A DNA stretch of 64,000 nucleotides from an uncultured Pseudomonadales bacterium (GCA_937775265.1 CALKBV010000002.1:182538-246537), one strand, 5' to 3'. Shown: positions 43,974 through 56,932, counted from the first letter of the stretch. The notes: a model not told the origin generated them from the letters alone. Numbers and translations are program-made.

Positions 43974-44309
43974 CTACTGGTCAGCTACCGCAAGGGTAAT
44001 GTGACAAGTTCGCTTTAGTATTCTGTCCGCTCGACCTTTCGCGCGAGGTTTAATGCGCTTCATGGTCAGCCCTTCATCAACCATGATGGTAGAAATCTTC
44101 AGCTCATCAACATCTGCACCTTCGTTATGCTCGGCATTGGCAATCGCTGACTCCAGCAGTTTGCGTACCAGATGCGCACCTTTTTTAGTGCTGAAGTTCA
44201 GTATGTCTAGCGCTTCGCCAACCTCTTTGCCGCGGATTTGATCCGCAACCAGGCGAGCCTTCTGCGCTGACATCTTGGCTCCTTTTAGCTTCGCTGCTAC
44301 TTCCATCAT
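43974..44309 (-). CDS. rplV: 50S ribosomal protein L22
   Basis: [29 protein letters not shown]. Confidence 0.97.
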   Translation of the reverse strand: MMEVAAKLKGAKMSAQKARLVADQIRGKEVGEALDILNFSTKKGAHLVRKLLESAIANAEHNEGADVDELKISTIMVDEGLTMKRIKPRAKGRADRILKRTCHITLAVADQ

Positions 44310-44333
44310 CTAATTCCTCTTTTCTCTCCGAAA

Positions 44334-44609
44334 CTACCGCTTAACTTTCTTATCGGCAGCATGTCCCCGGAACGTTCGAGTTAATGCAAACTCACCCAAC
44401 TTGTGACCTACCATGTCTTCGCTAATAAACACGGGTACATGCTGGCGACCGTTGTGAACCTGAATGGTCAACCCTACAAAGTCAGGGGTAATCATCGATC
44501 GGCGAGACCAGGTCTTAATCGGTCGCTTGTCGTTACTTTCCAACACTTTCCGGACCTTGTTCGACAAATGCAGGTCTACAAATGGTCCTTTTTTCAAACT
44601 ACGAGGCAC
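44334..44609 (-). CDS. rpsS: 30S ribosomal protein S19
   Basis: (GTG)[18 protein letters not shown]...; 91 aa from the internal GTG, removing the overlap with rplB. Confidence 0.96.
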   Translation of the reverse strand: MPRSLKKGPFVDLHLSNKVRKVLESNDKRPIKTWSRRSMITPDFVGLTIQVHNGRQHVPVFISEDMVGHKLGEFALTRTFRGHAADKKVKR

Positions 44610-44619
44610 TATTCTTCTC

Positions 44620-45447
44620 CTATCGCTTAGAACGGCGACGGACAATCATCTTGTCAGTTCGCTTGTTCTTACGCGTCTTGTAACCTTTAGTTGGCACACC
44701 CCATGGAGATACGGGATGACGACCGCCTGATGTCTTACCTTCACCACCGCCATGCGGGTGATCTACCGGGTTCATAACAACACCACGCACAGTAGGCCTT
44801 ACACCTCTCCAACGTTTCGCACCTGCTTTACCAAGTGAACGCAGGTTGTGTTCGGAGTTCGATACTTCACCCACAACTGCCCGACATTCGGCCAGCACCT
44901 TTCTCATTTCCCCAGATCGAAGCCTAAGCGTGACGTAGCGTCCCTCTTTGGCGACGAGCTGCGCTGAAGTTCCAGCGCTACGCGCTATCTGCGCGCCCTT
45001 TCCACACTTCAATTCAACGCAGTGAATAACACTACCCATTGGAATATTTCGCATCGGCAGACAATTGCCCACCTTGACCGGCGACTGCTCACCCGACTGA
45101 ACGATGTCGCCTGCAGCAAGGCCTTTGGGCGCGATGATGTAGCGTCTTTCACCATCTTCGTATTTTAGGAGCGCAATATTTGCGGTTCTGTTTGGATCGT
45201 ACTCTAGCCTTTCTACCTGGGCGGTAATGCCATCTTTGTTTCGTTTGAAATCTACAACCCGATACTTCTGCTTGTGACCACCACCGATATGCCGAGTCGT
45301 AATCCGGCCACGGTTGTTACGCCCGCCAGTTTTGGACTTTTTCTCCAATAGCGGCTTGTACGGTTCACCCTTATGCAAGTCAGGATTAACAATCTTGACG
45401 ACGAATCTACGTCCTGGCGAAGTTGGTTTTGCTTTAACGACTGGCAT
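44620..45447 (-). CDS. rplB: 50S ribosomal protein L2
   Basis: [31 protein letters not shown]...[16 protein letters not shown]. Confidence 0.98.
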   Translation of the reverse strand: MPVVKAKPTSPGRRFVVKIVNPDLHKGEPYKPLLEKKSKTGGRNNRGRITTRHIGGGHKQKYRVVDFKRNKDGITAQVERLEYDPNRTANIALLKYEDGERRYIIAPKGLAAGDIVQSGEQSPVKVGNCLPMRNIPMGSVIHCVELKCGKGAQIARSAGTSAQLVAKEGRYVTLRLRSGEMRKVLAECRAVVGEVSNSEHNLRSLGKAGAKRWRGVRPTVRGVVMNPVDHPHGGGEGKTSGGRHPVSPWGVPTKGYKTRKNKRTDKMIVRRRSKR

Positions 45448-45494
45448 GATCTTGTCTCTTATTCTTTAGACGCTATTAACTAACTAAAATCGAT

Positions 45495-45782
45495 CTAACT
45501 AAAATCAATGTCGTGGCCGGCTTCCAGGCTTACATAAGCCTTCTTCCAGCTAGGGCGCTTACTTAAGCCACGAGCGTTTCTCTTAACTTTCCCTTTCACA
45601 TTCATCACGGTGACTTTTTTGACCGGCACTTCGTAAATCTTTTCGACGGCCTCTTTGATCTCTGGCGCCGTTGCATCTTTGGCGACTTTAAACGCGAACT
45701 GGTTCGCTGTATCGGCAATAAGTGATGTCTTTTCTGATATATGTGCACCTAGAATGATGTTGTATAGACGCTCTTGTTTCAT
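45495..45782 (-). CDS. rplW: 50S ribosomal protein L23
   Basis: [24 protein letters not shown]...[17 protein letters not shown]. Confidence 0.97.
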   Translation of the reverse strand: MKQERLYNIILGAHISEKTSLIADTANQFAFKVAKDATAPEIKEAVEKIYEVPVKKVTVMNVKGKVKRNARGLSKRPSWKKAYVSLEAGHDIDFS

Positions 45783-46384
45783 GCGAACAACTCCTCTGCT
45801 TTCTTCAAGGCACCAACGGTAAAGAGCACTTTCTTAAAACCAATCAGGTTCACCGGGTTTACACCCTGAACGTCAATAACATCAACGTTGTGAATATTTC
45901 TGCAGCCAAGGTAAAGGTTGTCATCAACCTCTTCGACCACAATCAACACGTTAGTCAGCTCAAGCTCTTTTAGTTTTGCGGAAAAAACCTTTGTTTTCGG
46001 CGCATCGATCGTGAAGTCTTCGACTACAACGAGTCGTTCCTGACGTACCAACTCGGAAAGAATTGCCTGCATGGCACCGTGGTACATCTTTTTGTTAACT
46101 TTTTTGGAATGGTCCATTGGCTTAGCCGCGAAGGTAACCCCGCCTCCACGCCAGATCGGGCTTCGAATCGTTCCCGCTCGAGCACGACCCGTTCCCTTTT
46201 GACGAAACGGCTTTCGGCCGCCACCCTTCACTTCGGATCTGGTCTTCTGGGCTTTTGTACCTTGTCTGGCACCCGCCATATAAGAAACGACCACCTGATG
46301 AACCAGCGCCTCGTTAAATTCCCGTCCAAATGCAGTGTCAGAAACGTCGACGCCGTTTTGGGCACCTATAATATCGAGGTTCAA
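45779..46384 (-). CDS. rplD: 50S ribosomal protein L4
   Basis: [54 protein letters not shown]. Confidence 0.98.
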   Translation of the reverse strand: MNLDIIGAQNGVDVSDTAFGREFNEALVHQVVVSYMAGARQGTKAQKTRSEVKGGGRKPFRQKGTGRARAGTIRSPIWRGGGVTFAAKPMDHSKKVNKKMYHGAMQAILSELVRQERLVVVEDFTIDAPKTKVFSAKLKELELTNVLIVVEEVDDNLYLGCRNIHNVDVIDVQGVNPVNLIGFKKVLFTVGALKKAEELFA

Positions 46385-46396
46385 GACTCACCTCCG

Positions 46397-47029
46397 CTAG
46401 CGAGCTTTAACTGCTGGAGTCACAATGACATCACCACCCTTTGCTCCGGGTACCGCGCCTTTAATCAGCAGCAAATTGTTTTCCTGATCTATTTTGACAA
46501 CTTCCAGCGTCTGGGCTGTCACTCTTGCGGCGCCCATGTGGCCCGCCATCTTCTTACCTTTGTAGACCCGGCCAGGTGTCTGGCACTGACCAATCGAGCC
46601 AGGCGCCCGGTGAGATACAGAGTTACCGTGTGTTGCATCCTGCATTTGGAAGTTGTAACGCTTAATAACACCCGCAAAGCCCTTACCTTTCGACTTGCCA
46701 CACACATCAACCTTCTGGCCTTCTGTGAATGCTTCGACTGTCAGAGAATCACCAACGCTCAGCGCTGCATCGTCTGTTCGAAATTCCCAGAGGCTTCTGC
46801 CAGCTTCAACCGAAGCCTTGGCGAATTGGCCAGCGGCTGGTTTCTTCACTCGTGATGCCTTTACTGTGCCGGCAGTCACCTGGATCGCCGTATAACCATC
46901 GGTGTCGACTGACTTGACCTGGGTAATTCTATTGGGAGTCGCTTCAATAACAGTTACAGGAATCGATACGCCATCTTCAGTGAAGACACGTGTCATTCCT
47001 CTTTTTATTCCAACTATGCCAATGGTCAT
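46397..47029 (-). CDS. rplC: 50S ribosomal protein L3
   Basis: [18 protein letters not shown]...[27 protein letters not shown]. Confidence 0.98.
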   Translation of the reverse strand: MTIGIVGIKRGMTRVFTEDGVSIPVTVIEATPNRITQVKSVDTDGYTAIQVTAGTVKASRVKKPAAGQFAKASVEAGRSLWEFRTDDAALSVGDSLTVEAFTEGQKVDVCGKSKGKGFAGVIKRYNFQMQDATHGNSVSHRAPGSIGQCQTPGRVYKGKKMAGHMGAARVTAQTLEVVKIDQENNLLLIKGAVPGAKGGDVIVTPAVKAR

Positions 47030-47085
47030 CTTGTTATTCCCTTCCTTCTACCTTTACCTACTGCGTATTACTTCCGTTACTGTAC

Positions 47086-47397
47086 TTAGGCCAGATTGAT
47101 CTGGACTTCTACACCTGCGGCCAAATCCAGTTTGGTTAACGCATCAACGGTCTTTTCAGTAGGCTCTACAATATCGAGCAGACGCTTGTGAGTCCGGATC
47201 TCGAATTGGTCTCTAGCATCTTTATAGACGTGGGGCGAAGTCAGCACAGTGAATTTTTCTATTCGAGTAGGCAAAGGGATTGGGCCTTTTACCTGCGCGC
47301 CGGTTCGCTTGGCTGTATTGACAATTTCCTGCGTCGAAATATCGATGAGCCGATGGTCAAAGGCTTTCAATCGAATTCTAATTCTCTGGTTTTGCAT
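47086..47397 (-). CDS. rpsJ: 30S ribosomal protein S10
   Basis: [45 protein letters not shown]. Confidence 0.98.
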   Translation of the reverse strand: MQNQRIRIRLKAFDHRLIDISTQEIVNTAKRTGAQVKGPIPLPTRIEKFTVLTSPHVYKDARDQFEIRTHKRLLDIVEPTEKTVDALTKLDLAAGVEVQINLA

Positions 47398-47451
47398 TCA
47401 AACCGTCTCCGTTCACAACAGCGCACCATTGTAATTTACTGATTTATAAAG

Positions 47452-47479
47452 CAAAAAAGGCCCTCCCTAACAAGGGAAG
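47452..47479 (-). terminator. Candidate attenuator in the S10 operon leader
   Basis: On the minus strand CTTCCCT-TGTT-AGGGAGG-GCCTTTTTTGC: 7-bp stem and U-tract, about 55 nt before rpsJ. Confidence 0.55.
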
Positions 47480-47641
47480 ACGCATTCAATGCTTGTTGCT
47501 CGCGATCGAGCTGCCCATGGTTCCAAATCGGAACCTTGTCTATATCCATGAATAGGCTAGCTATTCATCTCATCCTCCGCAAACCGCCATGTAGCAGCCT
47601 CCGAGGAAATTACGTGAGTTACCCCCACGTCGAGGGCGCGA

Positions 47642-47670
47642 ATATTACGCAACCTTTCCATGAAATGCTA
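47642..47670 (-). promoter_or_regulatory. Candidate S10 operon promoter (TAATAT -10, GC-rich discriminator GCGCCC)
   Basis: Minus-strand ...GGTTGCGTAATATTCGCGCCCTCG; -35 is weak. Confidence 0.35.
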
Positions 47671-48014
47671 CTGTTTTTGCAGCTAGCGGTAGAAAAGAAG
47701 CCAGCGGCTCCCACCTACCTCAAGTATTTTAGTCGTTTCATGCCTAATTAGCGGGATTTTACCAGTATTCCACGGGAATATAGTAAGCGCTCACTTACTA
47801 CCAGAAGGCTTATGATCAGGGTTAGGGAGCGATTCCAGCCAGATCCGCCGCTTTATTTGCGATAGCACGCCTATTAGGTCAACCGGAGATCGCTTCCGAC
47901 AGCAAAAATCGGGATAACAGGCGACCTACCGAGTGACTCTTCAGCTTCGGTCAAGTGCGGTGACTATCCACCGCAAGATCCCTCTGCTTCGGTCGCGATA
48001 TCTGAATAGCTATG

Positions 48015-49205
48015 CTATTCACTAATCTTCGTTACAACACCTGCACCAACTGTCCGACCACCTTCTCGAATAGCAAAACGCTGGCCTTCTTCCATCGCGA
48101 TCGGGGCAATCAGCTCAACTGCCATCGTCACGTTATCACCAGGCATCACCATCTCGGTACCTTCAGGTAACTCACAAGACCCTGTGACATCTGTCGTCTC
48201 AAAGAAGAACTGTGGCTTGTAGCCTTTGAAGAATGGCGTATGACGACCACCTTCATCTTTCGACAAGACGTAAACCTCACCTTCAAAATGCGTATGCGGC
48301 GTGATTGACCCCGGCGCCGCCAGTACCTGGCCGCGCTCTACTTCTTCTCGCTTGGTACCGCGAAGCAGAACACCAACGTTCTCGCCTGCACGACCTTCGT
48401 CAAGCAGCTTGCGGAACATCTCTACACCCGTACAAGTCGTCTTCTGCGTATCCTGGATACCAACGATCTCAAGCTCCGCGCCCACCTTTACAATGCCGCG
48501 ACCAATTCGACCCGTGACAACGGTGCCACGACCTGAGATCGAAAATACATCTTCAATCGGCATCAAAAATGGTCGGTCAACATCTCGCGTAGGCTCCGGA
48601 ATATAAGAATCCAAAGTCTCTACCAGCTTAACAATCGCCGGCGCACCAATCTCTGAATCATCACCTTCCAGCGCTTTCAGCGCACTACCGATAACGATCG
48701 GCGTGTCGTCGCCCGGAAAATCGTACTGGTCAAGTAGCTCTCGTACTTCCATTTCAACCAGCTCTACCAGCTCTTCGTCATCAACCATGTCCGCTTTGTT
48801 CAGGAACACAATGATGTAAGGAACACCCACCTGCTTCGACAGCAGAATGTGCTCTCGTGTCTGGGGCATCGGACCATCAGCTGCTGAACAGACCAGAATC
48901 GCGCCGTCCATCTGCGCCGCACCCGTGATCATGTTCTTCACATAATCAGCGTGACCAGGACAGTCTACATGTGCGTAGTGCCGGTTCGGCGAATCATACT
49001 CAACGTGTGAAGTCGAAATCGTGATACCACGCTCTCTTTCTTCCGGCGCATTATCAATTGCGTCAAACGCCTGGAACTCGCCTCCCCATGTCTCTGCACA
49101 GACCTTGGTAATCGCCGCTGTCAGCGTCGTCTTACCATGGTCAACGTGACCAATGGTTCCTACATTTACGTGCGGCTTTGTCCGCTCAAATTTTTCCTTA
49201 GACAT
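48015..49205 (-). CDS. tuf: Elongation factor Tu
   Basis: [22 protein letters not shown]...[39 protein letters not shown]. Confidence 0.99.
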   Translation of the reverse strand: MSKEKFERTKPHVNVGTIGHVDHGKTTLTAAITKVCAETWGGEFQAFDAIDNAPEERERGITISTSHVEYDSPNRHYAHVDCPGHADYVKNMITGAAQMDGAILVCSAADGPMPQTREHILLSKQVGVPYIIVFLNKADMVDDEELVELVEMEVRELLDQYDFPGDDTPIVIGSALKALEGDDSEIGAPAIVKLVETLDSYIPEPTRDVDRPFLMPIEDVFSISGRGTVVTGRIGRGIVKVGAELEIVGIQDTQKTTCTGVEMFRKLLDEGRAGENVGVLLRGTKREEVERGQVLAAPGSITPHTHFEGEVYVLSKDEGGRHTPFFKGYKPQFFFETTDVTGSCELPEGTEMVMPGDNVTMAVELIAPIAMEEGQRFAIREGGRTVGAGVVTKISE

Positions 49206-49363
49206 TTTTACCTCTATCTCACTTGGAAAAGCAGCCTGTACGAATGTCGCTATGACCGCAAACCTTAAACATGAAGTTAGCGCTGGCTAACCCCTCCTAC
49301 CTTTAAACTTCAGCCTGGTAATACGCCAATCATGAAGTTTGGTATCTCTTTCATCACCGCCAG

Positions 49364-51457
49364 TTAGCCATTTCGGCTGATCAACGATTCTGCAATACTG
49401 TCGGGGACTTCACTGTACTTTGAAAATTCCATAGAAAAATTCGCTCTACCCTGGGTTGCAGATCTCATGTCTGTCGCATAACCAAACATTTCCGCTAGCG
49501 GTACTTCAGCCCTCACAGCCTTACCCGCAGGTACATCTTCCATGCCCTGCACAATGCCGCGGCGACGGTTCAGGTCACCAACAACATCGCCGTAGTACTC
49601 TTCCGGCGTGACCACTTCAACATTCATTACCGGCTCAAGCAGAACAGGTCTCGCATCCAGTCCACCAGCTCGCATGGCCATGGAACCGGCAACTTTAAAA
49701 GCAACCTCGCTGGAATCAACGTCATGATAAGAACCGTCGTACAAAGTCGCTCTTATTCCCTGAAGCGGATAACCAGCCAATACTCCATTCGACAACTGAT
49801 CATGAATCCCTTTATCCACCGCGTTAATGTATTCCCGCGGCACGACACCGCCAACAATCGCATCAACAAACTCATAGCCATCACCTTCGATCGGTTCGAT
49901 CTTGATCCAGACATGGCCGTACTGTCCCCGCCCCCCGGTTTGCCGAACAAACTTGCCTTCTGAGTTAACGGTTTCGCGAATTGTTTCCCGATAGGCGACC
50001 TGCGGCTTGCCAATGTTTGCCTCAACACCGAACTCGCGTTTCATTCGATCAACAATAATATCCAGGTGCAGCTCACCCATGCCGCCAATAATAGTCTGGC
50101 CACTTTCCTGGTCGGTGTGAACCCTGAAGGATGGGTCTTCGGCCGCGAGCTTACCCAGTGCGACGCCCATTTTTTCCTGGTCCGCCTGTGTCCTGGGCTC
50201 TACTGCTACATGAATGACCGGGTCAGGAAACTCCATCCGTTCCAGAGTAATCGCCTTACCCTCATCACAAAGGGTGTCGCCCGTAGTCGCTAGTTTAAGG
50301 CCGATTGCTGCAGCGATATCTCCAGCCCGGACTTCCTTTATCTCTTTCCTGTCATTTGAATGCATCTGGACCATTCGCCCGATACGCTCCTTCTTACCCT
50401 TGATCGGATTCCATACGGAATCCCCTGATTGCAGCACTCCTGAATAGACCCGAAAAAAGGTCAGCGCACCAACGAAGGGATCCGTGGCAATCTTGAAAGC
50501 CAATGCTGCAAATGGCTGATCGTCATCCGCATGTCTTTCTGCCTCTTCTTCGGTATCTCCAAGAAAGCCTTTGATGGCCTTCACTTCATCCGGCGCTGGC
50601 AAATATTCAACGACTGCGTCCAGCATTGTCTGGACACCTTTGTTCTTAAAGGCTGAACCACAAAGTGCGGGGACAATATCGTTATCAATGGTACGTTGTC
50701 GGATACCCTGCTTGATTTCCTCATTAGTGAGCTCGCCACCTTCAAGGTATTTTTCCGTCAACTCGTCACTGGATTCGGCGGCGGCCTCGATTAGTTTTTC
50801 ACGATACTCTTCGGCCTGTGCGACCAGGTCTTCCGGAATATCTGCCTCTTCAAATGTCAGCCCCAGATCATCTTCATTCCAGTAGATGGCTTTCATTTTT
50901 ACGAGATCGATGACCCCTTTAAAATGTTCTTCGGCACCGATGGCAAGCTGCAGACATACTGGCGTGGAACCCAGCCGCTGTTCAATCTGGTCTACAACCC
51001 GCAGGAAATCCGCTCCAGCACGATCCATTTTATTGACGAATACAAGCCGCGGCACTTCATATTTGTTAGCCTGACGCCAGACCGTTTCCGATTGAGGCTC
51101 TACCCCTGAGGTGCCGCAAAACACAACGACCGCGCCATCAAGCACCCGCAATGATCGCTCCACCTCAATCGTGAAATCGACGTGGCCCGGCGTGTCGATG
51201 ATGTTAATTCTGTGCTGATCGAACTGACCTTTTGTTCCCTGCCAGAATGTCGTGGTTGCAGCAGACGTGATCGTAATGCCACGCTCCTGCTCCTGCTCCA
51301 TCCAGTCCATCGTTGCTGCGCCGTCGTGGACTTCCCCTATTTTGTGGGAAAGCCCGGTATAGAACAGTACGCGTTCTGTTGTCGTTGTTTTACCAGCGTC
51401 AACGTGCGCAACAATGCCGATATTGCGATATCGGTTGATGGGTGTTTCTCTAGGCAC
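49364..51457 (-). CDS. fusA: Elongation factor G (str operon)
   Basis: [30 protein letters not shown]; between tuf and rpsG. Confidence 0.99.
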   Translation of the reverse strand: MPRETPINRYRNIGIVAHVDAGKTTTTERVLFYTGLSHKIGEVHDGAATMDWMEQEQERGITITSAATTTFWQGTKGQFDQHRINIIDTPGHVDFTIEVERSLRVLDGAVVVFCGTSGVEPQSETVWRQANKYEVPRLVFVNKMDRAGADFLRVVDQIEQRLGSTPVCLQLAIGAEEHFKGVIDLVKMKAIYWNEDDLGLTFEEADIPEDLVAQAEEYREKLIEAAAESSDELTEKYLEGGELTNEEIKQGIRQRTIDNDIVPALCGSAFKNKGVQTMLDAVVEYLPAPDEVKAIKGFLGDTEEEAERHADDDQPFAALAFKIATDPFVGALTFFRVYSGVLQSGDSVWNPIKGKKERIGRMVQMHSNDRKEIKEVRAGDIAAAIGLKLATTGDTLCDEGKAITLERMEFPDPVIHVAVEPRTQADQEKMGVALGKLAAEDPSFRVHTDQESGQTIIGGMGELHLDIIVDRMKREFGVEANIGKPQVAYRETIRETVNSEGKFVRQTGGRGQYGHVWIKIEPIEGDGYEFVDAIVGGVVPREYINAVDKGIHDQLSNGVLAGYPLQGIRATLYDGSYHDVDSSEVAFKVAGSMAMRAGGLDARPVLLEPVMNVEVVTPEEYYGDVVGDLNRRRGIVQGMEDVPAGKAVRAEVPLAEMFGYATDMRSATQGRANFSMEFSKYSEVPDSIAESLISRNG

Positions 51458-51481
51458 GGTAACTCCGCTAAGAGGTAGTCG

Positions 51482-51952
51482 CTAGAATCGATAGTGAGCG
51501 AAAGCCCTGTTCGCTTCTGCCATTCTATGCGTATCTTCACGCTTTCGAACAGCGGAGCCACGGCCTTCAGCAGCTTCCATCAGTTCACCAGCCAGGCGCT
51601 GAGACATGGATTTTTCGCCACGCTTTCGGGCTGAATCAACAAGCCATCTCATGGCAAGCGCATTGCGACGGGAAGGTCTTACTTCAACGGGAACCTGGTA
51701 GGTTGCACCACCAACTCGTCGAGATTTCACCTCAACAGATGGAGCGATCGCCTCCAATGCTGCGTCAAAAACCTCAATAGGGTCTCCTGCTCCACGCTCT
51801 TTAACGCGATCCAGCGCACCATAAACAATTTTTTCTGCAACAGATTTCTTGCCACTAACCATTACATGGTTCATAAATTTAGCAAGGGTAACGTTTCCGT
51901 ACTTCGGATCAGGGAGAATGTCCCTTTTAGGCGTGACTCTTCTTCTAGGCAT
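51482..51952 (-). CDS. rpsG: 30S ribosomal protein S7
   Basis: [44 protein letters not shown]. Confidence 0.98.
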   Translation of the reverse strand: MPRRRVTPKRDILPDPKYGNVTLAKFMNHVMVSGKKSVAEKIVYGALDRVKERGAGDPIEVFDAALEAIAPSVEVKSRRVGGATYQVPVEVRPSRRNALAMRWLVDSARKRGEKSMSQRLAGELMEAAEGRGSAVRKREDTHRMAEANRAFAHYRF

Positions 51953-52000
51953 GGTTACTTCCTCTTCAGGTTAATCGGACACAACGTCCGGCCTTACTCT

Positions 52001-52071
52001 TAGAAGTTTCTTGGAATTTGCAGCGCAAATTACGTAAAACTTCTTAGACCCCGAGCGTTAGCCGAGGGGTC
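52001..52071. repeat. Two-hairpin composite repeat, copy 1 (rpsL-rpsG intergenic)
   Basis: tagaagtttcttggaatttgcagcgcaaattacgtaaaacttcttagaccccgagcgttagccgaggggtc; compare 62344-62413. Confidence 0.75.
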
Positions 52072-52213
52072 TCTGTTTGTTGAACCACCAACATCAGCTG
52101 GAGGGTCCGTATTTTCTATCTACCAAAATCGAGATCTCTCCACTCCAGCGCTTCGCGCTTCCGGTCGAGATGACGATTGTTTGCGAACGCCTCCAGTCAA
52201 GGTGACGCTAGGT

Positions 52214-52588
52214 CTAGCTTTTAGGCTTCTTAGTGCCGTACTTGGACCGGCCTTGCATTCGGTCGCTTACGCCCGTGGTATCCAGCGTTCCACGAACCGT
52301 GTGATATCGAACACCCGGCAGGTCTTTGACCCGACCACCCCTGATCAGAACAACTGAATGTTCCTGCAGGTTGTGGCCTTCACCACCGATATACGAGGTC
52401 ACCTCAAAACCATTGGTCAACCTGACGCGGCAGACTTTACGCAGCGCCGAGTTCGGTTTTTTCGGTGTGGTCGTGTAAACACGGGTACAAACTCCCCTTT
52501 TTTGGGGGCTAGCTTGCAGCGCGGGTACGTCGCTCTTGGCGATCTTGCGCTTTCTTGGCTTTCGAACCAATTGGTTGATTCTGGCCAT
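52214..52588 (-). CDS. rpsL: 30S ribosomal protein S12
   Basis: [49 protein letters not shown]. Confidence 0.98.
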   Translation of the reverse strand: MARINQLVRKPRKRKIAKSDVPALQASPQKRGVCTRVYTTTPKKPNSALRKVCRVRLTNGFEVTSYIGGEGHNLQEHSVVLIRGGRVKDLPGVRYHTVRGTLDTTGVSDRMQGRSKYGTKKPKS

Positions 52589-52665
52589 AACTCTGTATTC
52601 TCCTGTAAATTTTCCGAAAACCAGCGATTGGGCTGATTCCGCGAGGGGCGCATTCTAGGCGTAAC

Positions 52666-52695
52666 GGGAGTCGGAGTAAAGTGTTACTCCGACCC
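52666..52695. repeat. Short hairpin made of the same GGGGTCGGAGTAA motif as 34007-34120
   Basis: gggagtcggagtaa-agt-gttactccgacccc between rpoC and rpsL. Confidence 0.7.
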
Positions 52696-52705
52696 CGAAC
52701 CTGGC

Positions 52706-55700
52706 TTAGCTAACCTCACTGGAGTTCAATGCTTCTGCAAGCGCCTGTTCTACTTCACTGGCACTAACTGTGCCGCCATCGTCACCGGATTCACGCTTCT
52801 TCTTGCGATCCGCATGGTATTTCAGACCCGTACCAGCCGGTATCAAACGTCCAACAATCACGTTTTCCTTCAATCCACGCAGATGGTCACGCTTGCCAGT
52901 AACGGCTGCTTCCGTGAGTACCCTTGTGGTTTCCTGGAACGAAGCTGCTGAGATAAAGGATTCTGTTGCCAGAGCCGCCTTGGTGATACCAAGCAGCACT
53001 CGCTGACCCTTAACCTCTACCTTACCGTCCGCCCGAAGGCCATCGTTCGCTTCAAGGAAGCGGTTATATTCAACCTGCTCACCCTTGATCATGACCGAAT
53101 CACCAGGCATCGAGATCTCTACCTTCCTGAGCATCTGGCAAACAATCACTTCAATATGCTTGTCGTTGATACCTACACCCTGCAGACGGTAAACGTCCTG
53201 GATTTCCTTAACGATGTAGTTAGCAAGCGCCGCAACACCCTTGAGCCTGAGAATGTCGTGTGGATTCTCGGGTCCGTCAGATACAACTTCACCTTTCTCT
53301 ACATGCTCACCCTCAAATACCGTCATGTGACGCCACTTGGGAATCAACACCTCGTAGTGATCTGAACCTTCCGGCAATTCACTCGTGTCTTGCGGTGTAA
53401 TCACTAGCCTGCGCTTACCTTTGGTTTCCTTACCGAAGCTAACCGTACCGGTGATTTCTGCAAGTACCGCAGCCTCTTTCGGCTTTCGTGCCTCGAAGAG
53501 ATCGGCAACCCGAGGTAAACCACCCGTGATATCACGAGTTTTTGAGCTTTCCTGAGGAATACGGGCAATAACGTCACCCGCCTCGATATGCGCCCCATCT
53601 TCCAGGCTAAGGATAGCGTTTGCTTCCATAAAGTAATGAGCCGGCACATCTGTGCCTGCGAGGTTCAATGCTTCACCCTTGTCGTCCACCAAGCGAACTG
53701 CTGGCCTGATATCCTTACCTGCACTCGGTCGATCTTTGGGATCGATAGTCGAGATGCTGGTCAGTCCAGTCAATTCATCGGCCTGTCTTCGAATCGTGAT
53801 GCCTTCTTCCATACCCTCAAACACGACATTACCCTGAACTTCAGAGACAATCGGGTGAGTGTGCGGATCCCAGTTTGCAATGATTTCGCCTGATTCAACG
53901 TGCTCACCTTCGCCTTTCTTCAAAACAGCACCGTAAGGCAGCTTGTATCTTTCTCGCTCCCTACCGCTTTCGTCATCAGCTACTGCAATCTCACCAGAAC
54001 GGGATACCGCAACCAACTCACCGTTAGTCTTGGTGATCGTCTTAAGGTTATGAAGGCGGACGCTACCGGCGTGTTTCACCTGAACGTTGTCGATCGCCGT
54101 TGCCCTGGACGCCGCACCACCAATGTGGAACGTACGCATAGTGAGCTGTGTTCCTGGCTCACCAATTGACTGGGCAGCGATAACACCAATGGCCTCACCG
54201 ATGTTAATAATGTGCCCACGACCCAGATCACGTCCATAGCAATTACTGCATATGCCGTATCGTGTTTCACAGGTGATCGGACTACGCACGATCATTTCAT
54301 CGATACCGGAGTCCTCGATGACGTCTGCAAGTTTCTCATCTATAAATGAGCCTCTAGGTAACAGCACGTCTTTGCCGTCGGAGGTCATGACATCTTCTGC
54401 CACAACACGGCCGAGAACCCTGTGACCGAGCGCCACGACCACGTCACCGCCCTCAATCACAGCACTTATCAGCATGCCTCTGTCGGTACCACAATCAACT
54501 TCTGTGACAACCAAATCCTGAGCAACGTCAACAAGTCGGCGAGTCAGGTATCCGGAGTTAGCGGTTTTAAGCGCTGTATCCGCTAGACCTTTTCGAGCGC
54601 CGTGGGTGGAGATGAAGTACTGCATTACATTCAACCCCTCACGGAAATTTGCAGTAATAGGCGTCTCAATAATCGAACCGTCCGGCTTCGTCATGAGGCC
54701 TCGCATACCAGAAAGTTGCCTGATCTGTGCGGGGCTGCCCCGTGCACCGGAGTCAGCGTACATCCATACGCTGTTGAAAGAATTCTGTTCTTCTTCTTCG
54801 CCTTCGCGGTTTTTAACGGTTTCTTTGGACAGGTTATCCATCATAGCCGCACCAACCATGTCGTTAGCACGCGTCCAGATATCAATTACCTTGTTGTACT
54901 TTTCACCCTGGGTCACAAGACCTGAAGCAAACTGGGACTCAATTTCCCGGATTTCTGCCTCAGCTTCTGCAATGATTTCGGCTTTTTCATCAGGAATAAC
55001 AAAATCATCTACACCGATGGACGCACCGGAACGAGTTGAATACTCGTACCCGAGGTACATTAGCTGGTCAGCAAAAATAACGGTCTCTTTCAAACCAACA
55101 GATCGGTAACAAAGGTTAATGAGGCGAGAAATATCCTTGTTGCTCATAGTGTTATTTACGTGGCTATACGGCATCCCGTCAGGCACGATTTCATAAACTA
55201 ACGTTCGACCAACTGTTGTATCAATAATTTCAGTAGACTCAATCAGTTCGCGATTTTCGTTAAACAGCTTCTGCGTAACTCGCACCTTGACCCGAGCCTG
55301 CAAACCGACCTGACCAGATCGATAGGCTCGTGAAACTTCCTGAATATCCGCAAAGACCATGCCTTCGCCTTTGTCGTTAACGCGTTCCCGGGTCATCCAG
55401 TAGACACCAAGGACGACGTCCTGGGACGGAACAATAATTGGCTCGCCGTCTGCAGGTAGCAACACATTATTCGTAGACATCATGAGCGCGCGCGCTTCCA
55501 GCTGCGCTTCGATCGTCAGCGGGACGTGAACGGCCATTTGGTCGCCATCAAAGTCAGCGTTGTAGGCAGTACAGACCAAAGGATGAAGTTGGATCGCTTT
55601 ACCTTCAATCAACACAGGCTCAAACGCCTGAATACCTAAACGGTGAAGTGTCGGTGCACGGTTCAGAAGTACCGGGTGCTCACGAATAACATCAGCGAGA

Positions 55701-56932
55701 ATATCCCAGACTTCAGCCGTTTCCCGCTCGACCATTTTCTTGGCCGCCTTAATCGTTGTAGCAAGCCCTCTTGCCTCAAGCTTGCCAAAAATGAACGGCT
55801 TGAACAGCTCAAGTGCCATTTTCTTGGGCAGACCACACTGGTGGAGTCGTAGCGTTGGCCCAACAACAATGACCGAACGACCAGAATAGTCCACTCGCTT
55901 ACCGAGCAGATTCTGACGGAATCGACCTTGCTTACCCTTTATCATGTCTGCCAGCGACTTAAGTGGGCGCTTGTTAGTACCCGTAATGGCCCGACCACGT
56001 CGTCCATTATCCAGCAGCGCATCTACAGCTTCCTGCAGCATTCTCTTCTCATTACGCACGATAATGTCAGGCGCGGAAAGGTCCAGCAGCCGCTTCAGTC
56101 GGTTGTTCCTGTTGATAACCCGGCGGTACAGGTCGTTCAGGTCGGAAGTCGCAAAGCGTCCACCTTCAAGTGGCACCAAAGGGCGGAGATCAGGCGGAAG
56201 AACCGGCAGAACAGTGAGGATCATCCATTCAGGTTCGTTACCCGATTTATCAAACGCTTCCATCAACTTCAGGCGTTTGGTCAGCTTCTTGATTTTGGTT
56301 TCAGAGTTTGTCTGTGGAAGCTCTTCTCGAATCGTCTGGACCTCTTCGTTCAGGTCCATATCTTCCATCAGCCCCTGGATCGCTTCTGCGCCCATCTTGG
56401 CGTCAAACTCATCACCGAATTCTTCAAGCGCTTCGTAGTACTGCTCATCCGTCAGTAGCTGGCGTTTTTCCAGTGTTGTCAGACCCGGGTCAATCACAAC
56501 GAATGATTCGAAATACAACACTCGCTCGATATCGCGCAGCGTCATATCCATCAGCAGTCCAATTCTGGACGGCAGTGACTTCAGGAACCAGATATGCGCG
56601 ACAGGACTTGCGAGCTCAATGTGGCCCATACGCTCACGACGTACTTTCGCGAGCGCCACTTCGACGCCACATTTTTCGCAGATAACACCACGATGCTTGA
56701 GTCGCTTGTACTTACCGCAAAGACATTCATAGTCCTTGTTCGGGCCAAAAATCTTGGCGCAGAAAAGACCATCACGTTCCGGCTTGAACGTACGATAGTT
56801 GATCGTTTCAGGCTTTTTAACTTCGCCGTAAGACCAGCTCCTGATCAAATCAGGCGAAGCGAGTCCGATTCGAAGCGAATCAAACTCTTCTGACTGTCCT
56901 TGTGCTTTCAGTATGTTCAGCAAATCTTTCAA
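52706..56932 (-). CDS. rpoC: RNA polymerase subunit beta'
   Basis: 1408 aa; [15 protein letters not shown] motif; zinc-finger [23 protein letters not shown]. Confidence 0.99.
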   Translation of the reverse strand: MKDLLNILKAQGQSEEFDSLRIGLASPDLIRSWSYGEVKKPETINYRTFKPERDGLFCAKIFGPNKDYECLCGKYKRLKHRGVICEKCGVEVALAKVRRERMGHIELASPVAHIWFLKSLPSRIGLLMDMTLRDIERVLYFESFVVIDPGLTTLEKRQLLTDEQYYEALEEFGDEFDAKMGAEAIQGLMEDMDLNEEVQTIREELPQTNSETKIKKLTKRLKLMEAFDKSGNEPEWMILTVLPVLPPDLRPLVPLEGGRFATSDLNDLYRRVINRNNRLKRLLDLSAPDIIVRNEKRMLQEAVDALLDNGRRGRAITGTNKRPLKSLADMIKGKQGRFRQNLLGKRVDYSGRSVIVVGPTLRLHQCGLPKKMALELFKPFIFGKLEARGLATTIKAAKKMVERETAEVWDILADVIREHPVLLNRAPTLHRLGIQAFEPVLIEGKAIQLHPLVCTAYNADFDGDQMAVHVPLTIEAQLEARALMMSTNNVLLPADGEPIIVPSQDVVLGVYWMTRERVNDKGEGMVFADIQEVSRAYRSGQVGLQARVKVRVTQKLFNENRELIESTEIIDTTVGRTLVYEIVPDGMPYSHVNNTMSNKDISRLINLCYRSVGLKETVIFADQLMYLGYEYSTRSGASIGVDDFVIPDEKAEIIAEAEAEIREIESQFASGLVTQGEKYNKVIDIWTRANDMVGAAMMDNLSKETVKNREGEEEEQNSFNSVWMYADSGARGSPAQIRQLSGMRGLMTKPDGSIIETPITANFREGLNVMQYFISTHGARKGLADTALKTANSGYLTRRLVDVAQDLVVTEVDCGTDRGMLISAVIEGGDVVVALGHRVLGRVVAEDVMTSDGKDVLLPRGSFIDEKLADVIEDSGIDEMIVRSPITCETRYGICSNCYGRDLGRGHIINIGEAIGVIAAQSIGEPGTQLTMRTFHIGGAASRATAIDNVQVKHAGSVRLHNLKTITKTNGELVAVSRSGEIAVADDESGRERERYKLPYGAVLKKGEGEHVESGEIIANWDPHTHPIVSEVQGNVVFEGMEEGITIRRQADELTGLTSISTIDPKDRPSAGKDIRPAVRLVDDKGEALNLAGTDVPAHYFMEANAILSLEDGAHIEAGDVIARIPQESSKTRDITGGLPRVADLFEARKPKEAAVLAEITGTVSFGKETKGKRRLVITPQDTSELPEGSDHYEVLIPKWRHMTVFEGEHVEKGEVVSDGPENPHDILRLKGVAALANYIVKEIQDVYRLQGVGINDKHIEVIVCQMLRKVEISMPGDSVMIKGEQVEYNRFLEANDGLRADGKVEVKGQRVLLGITKAALATESFISAASFQETTRVLTEAAVTGKRDHLRGLKENVIVGRLIPAGTGLKYHADRKKKRESGDDGGTVSASEVEQALAEALNSSEVS

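Noticed and set aside
46079-46855. 258-aa plus-strand ORF across rplD-rplC
   Set aside because: Antisense of two conserved ribosomal protein genes; no family resemblance.
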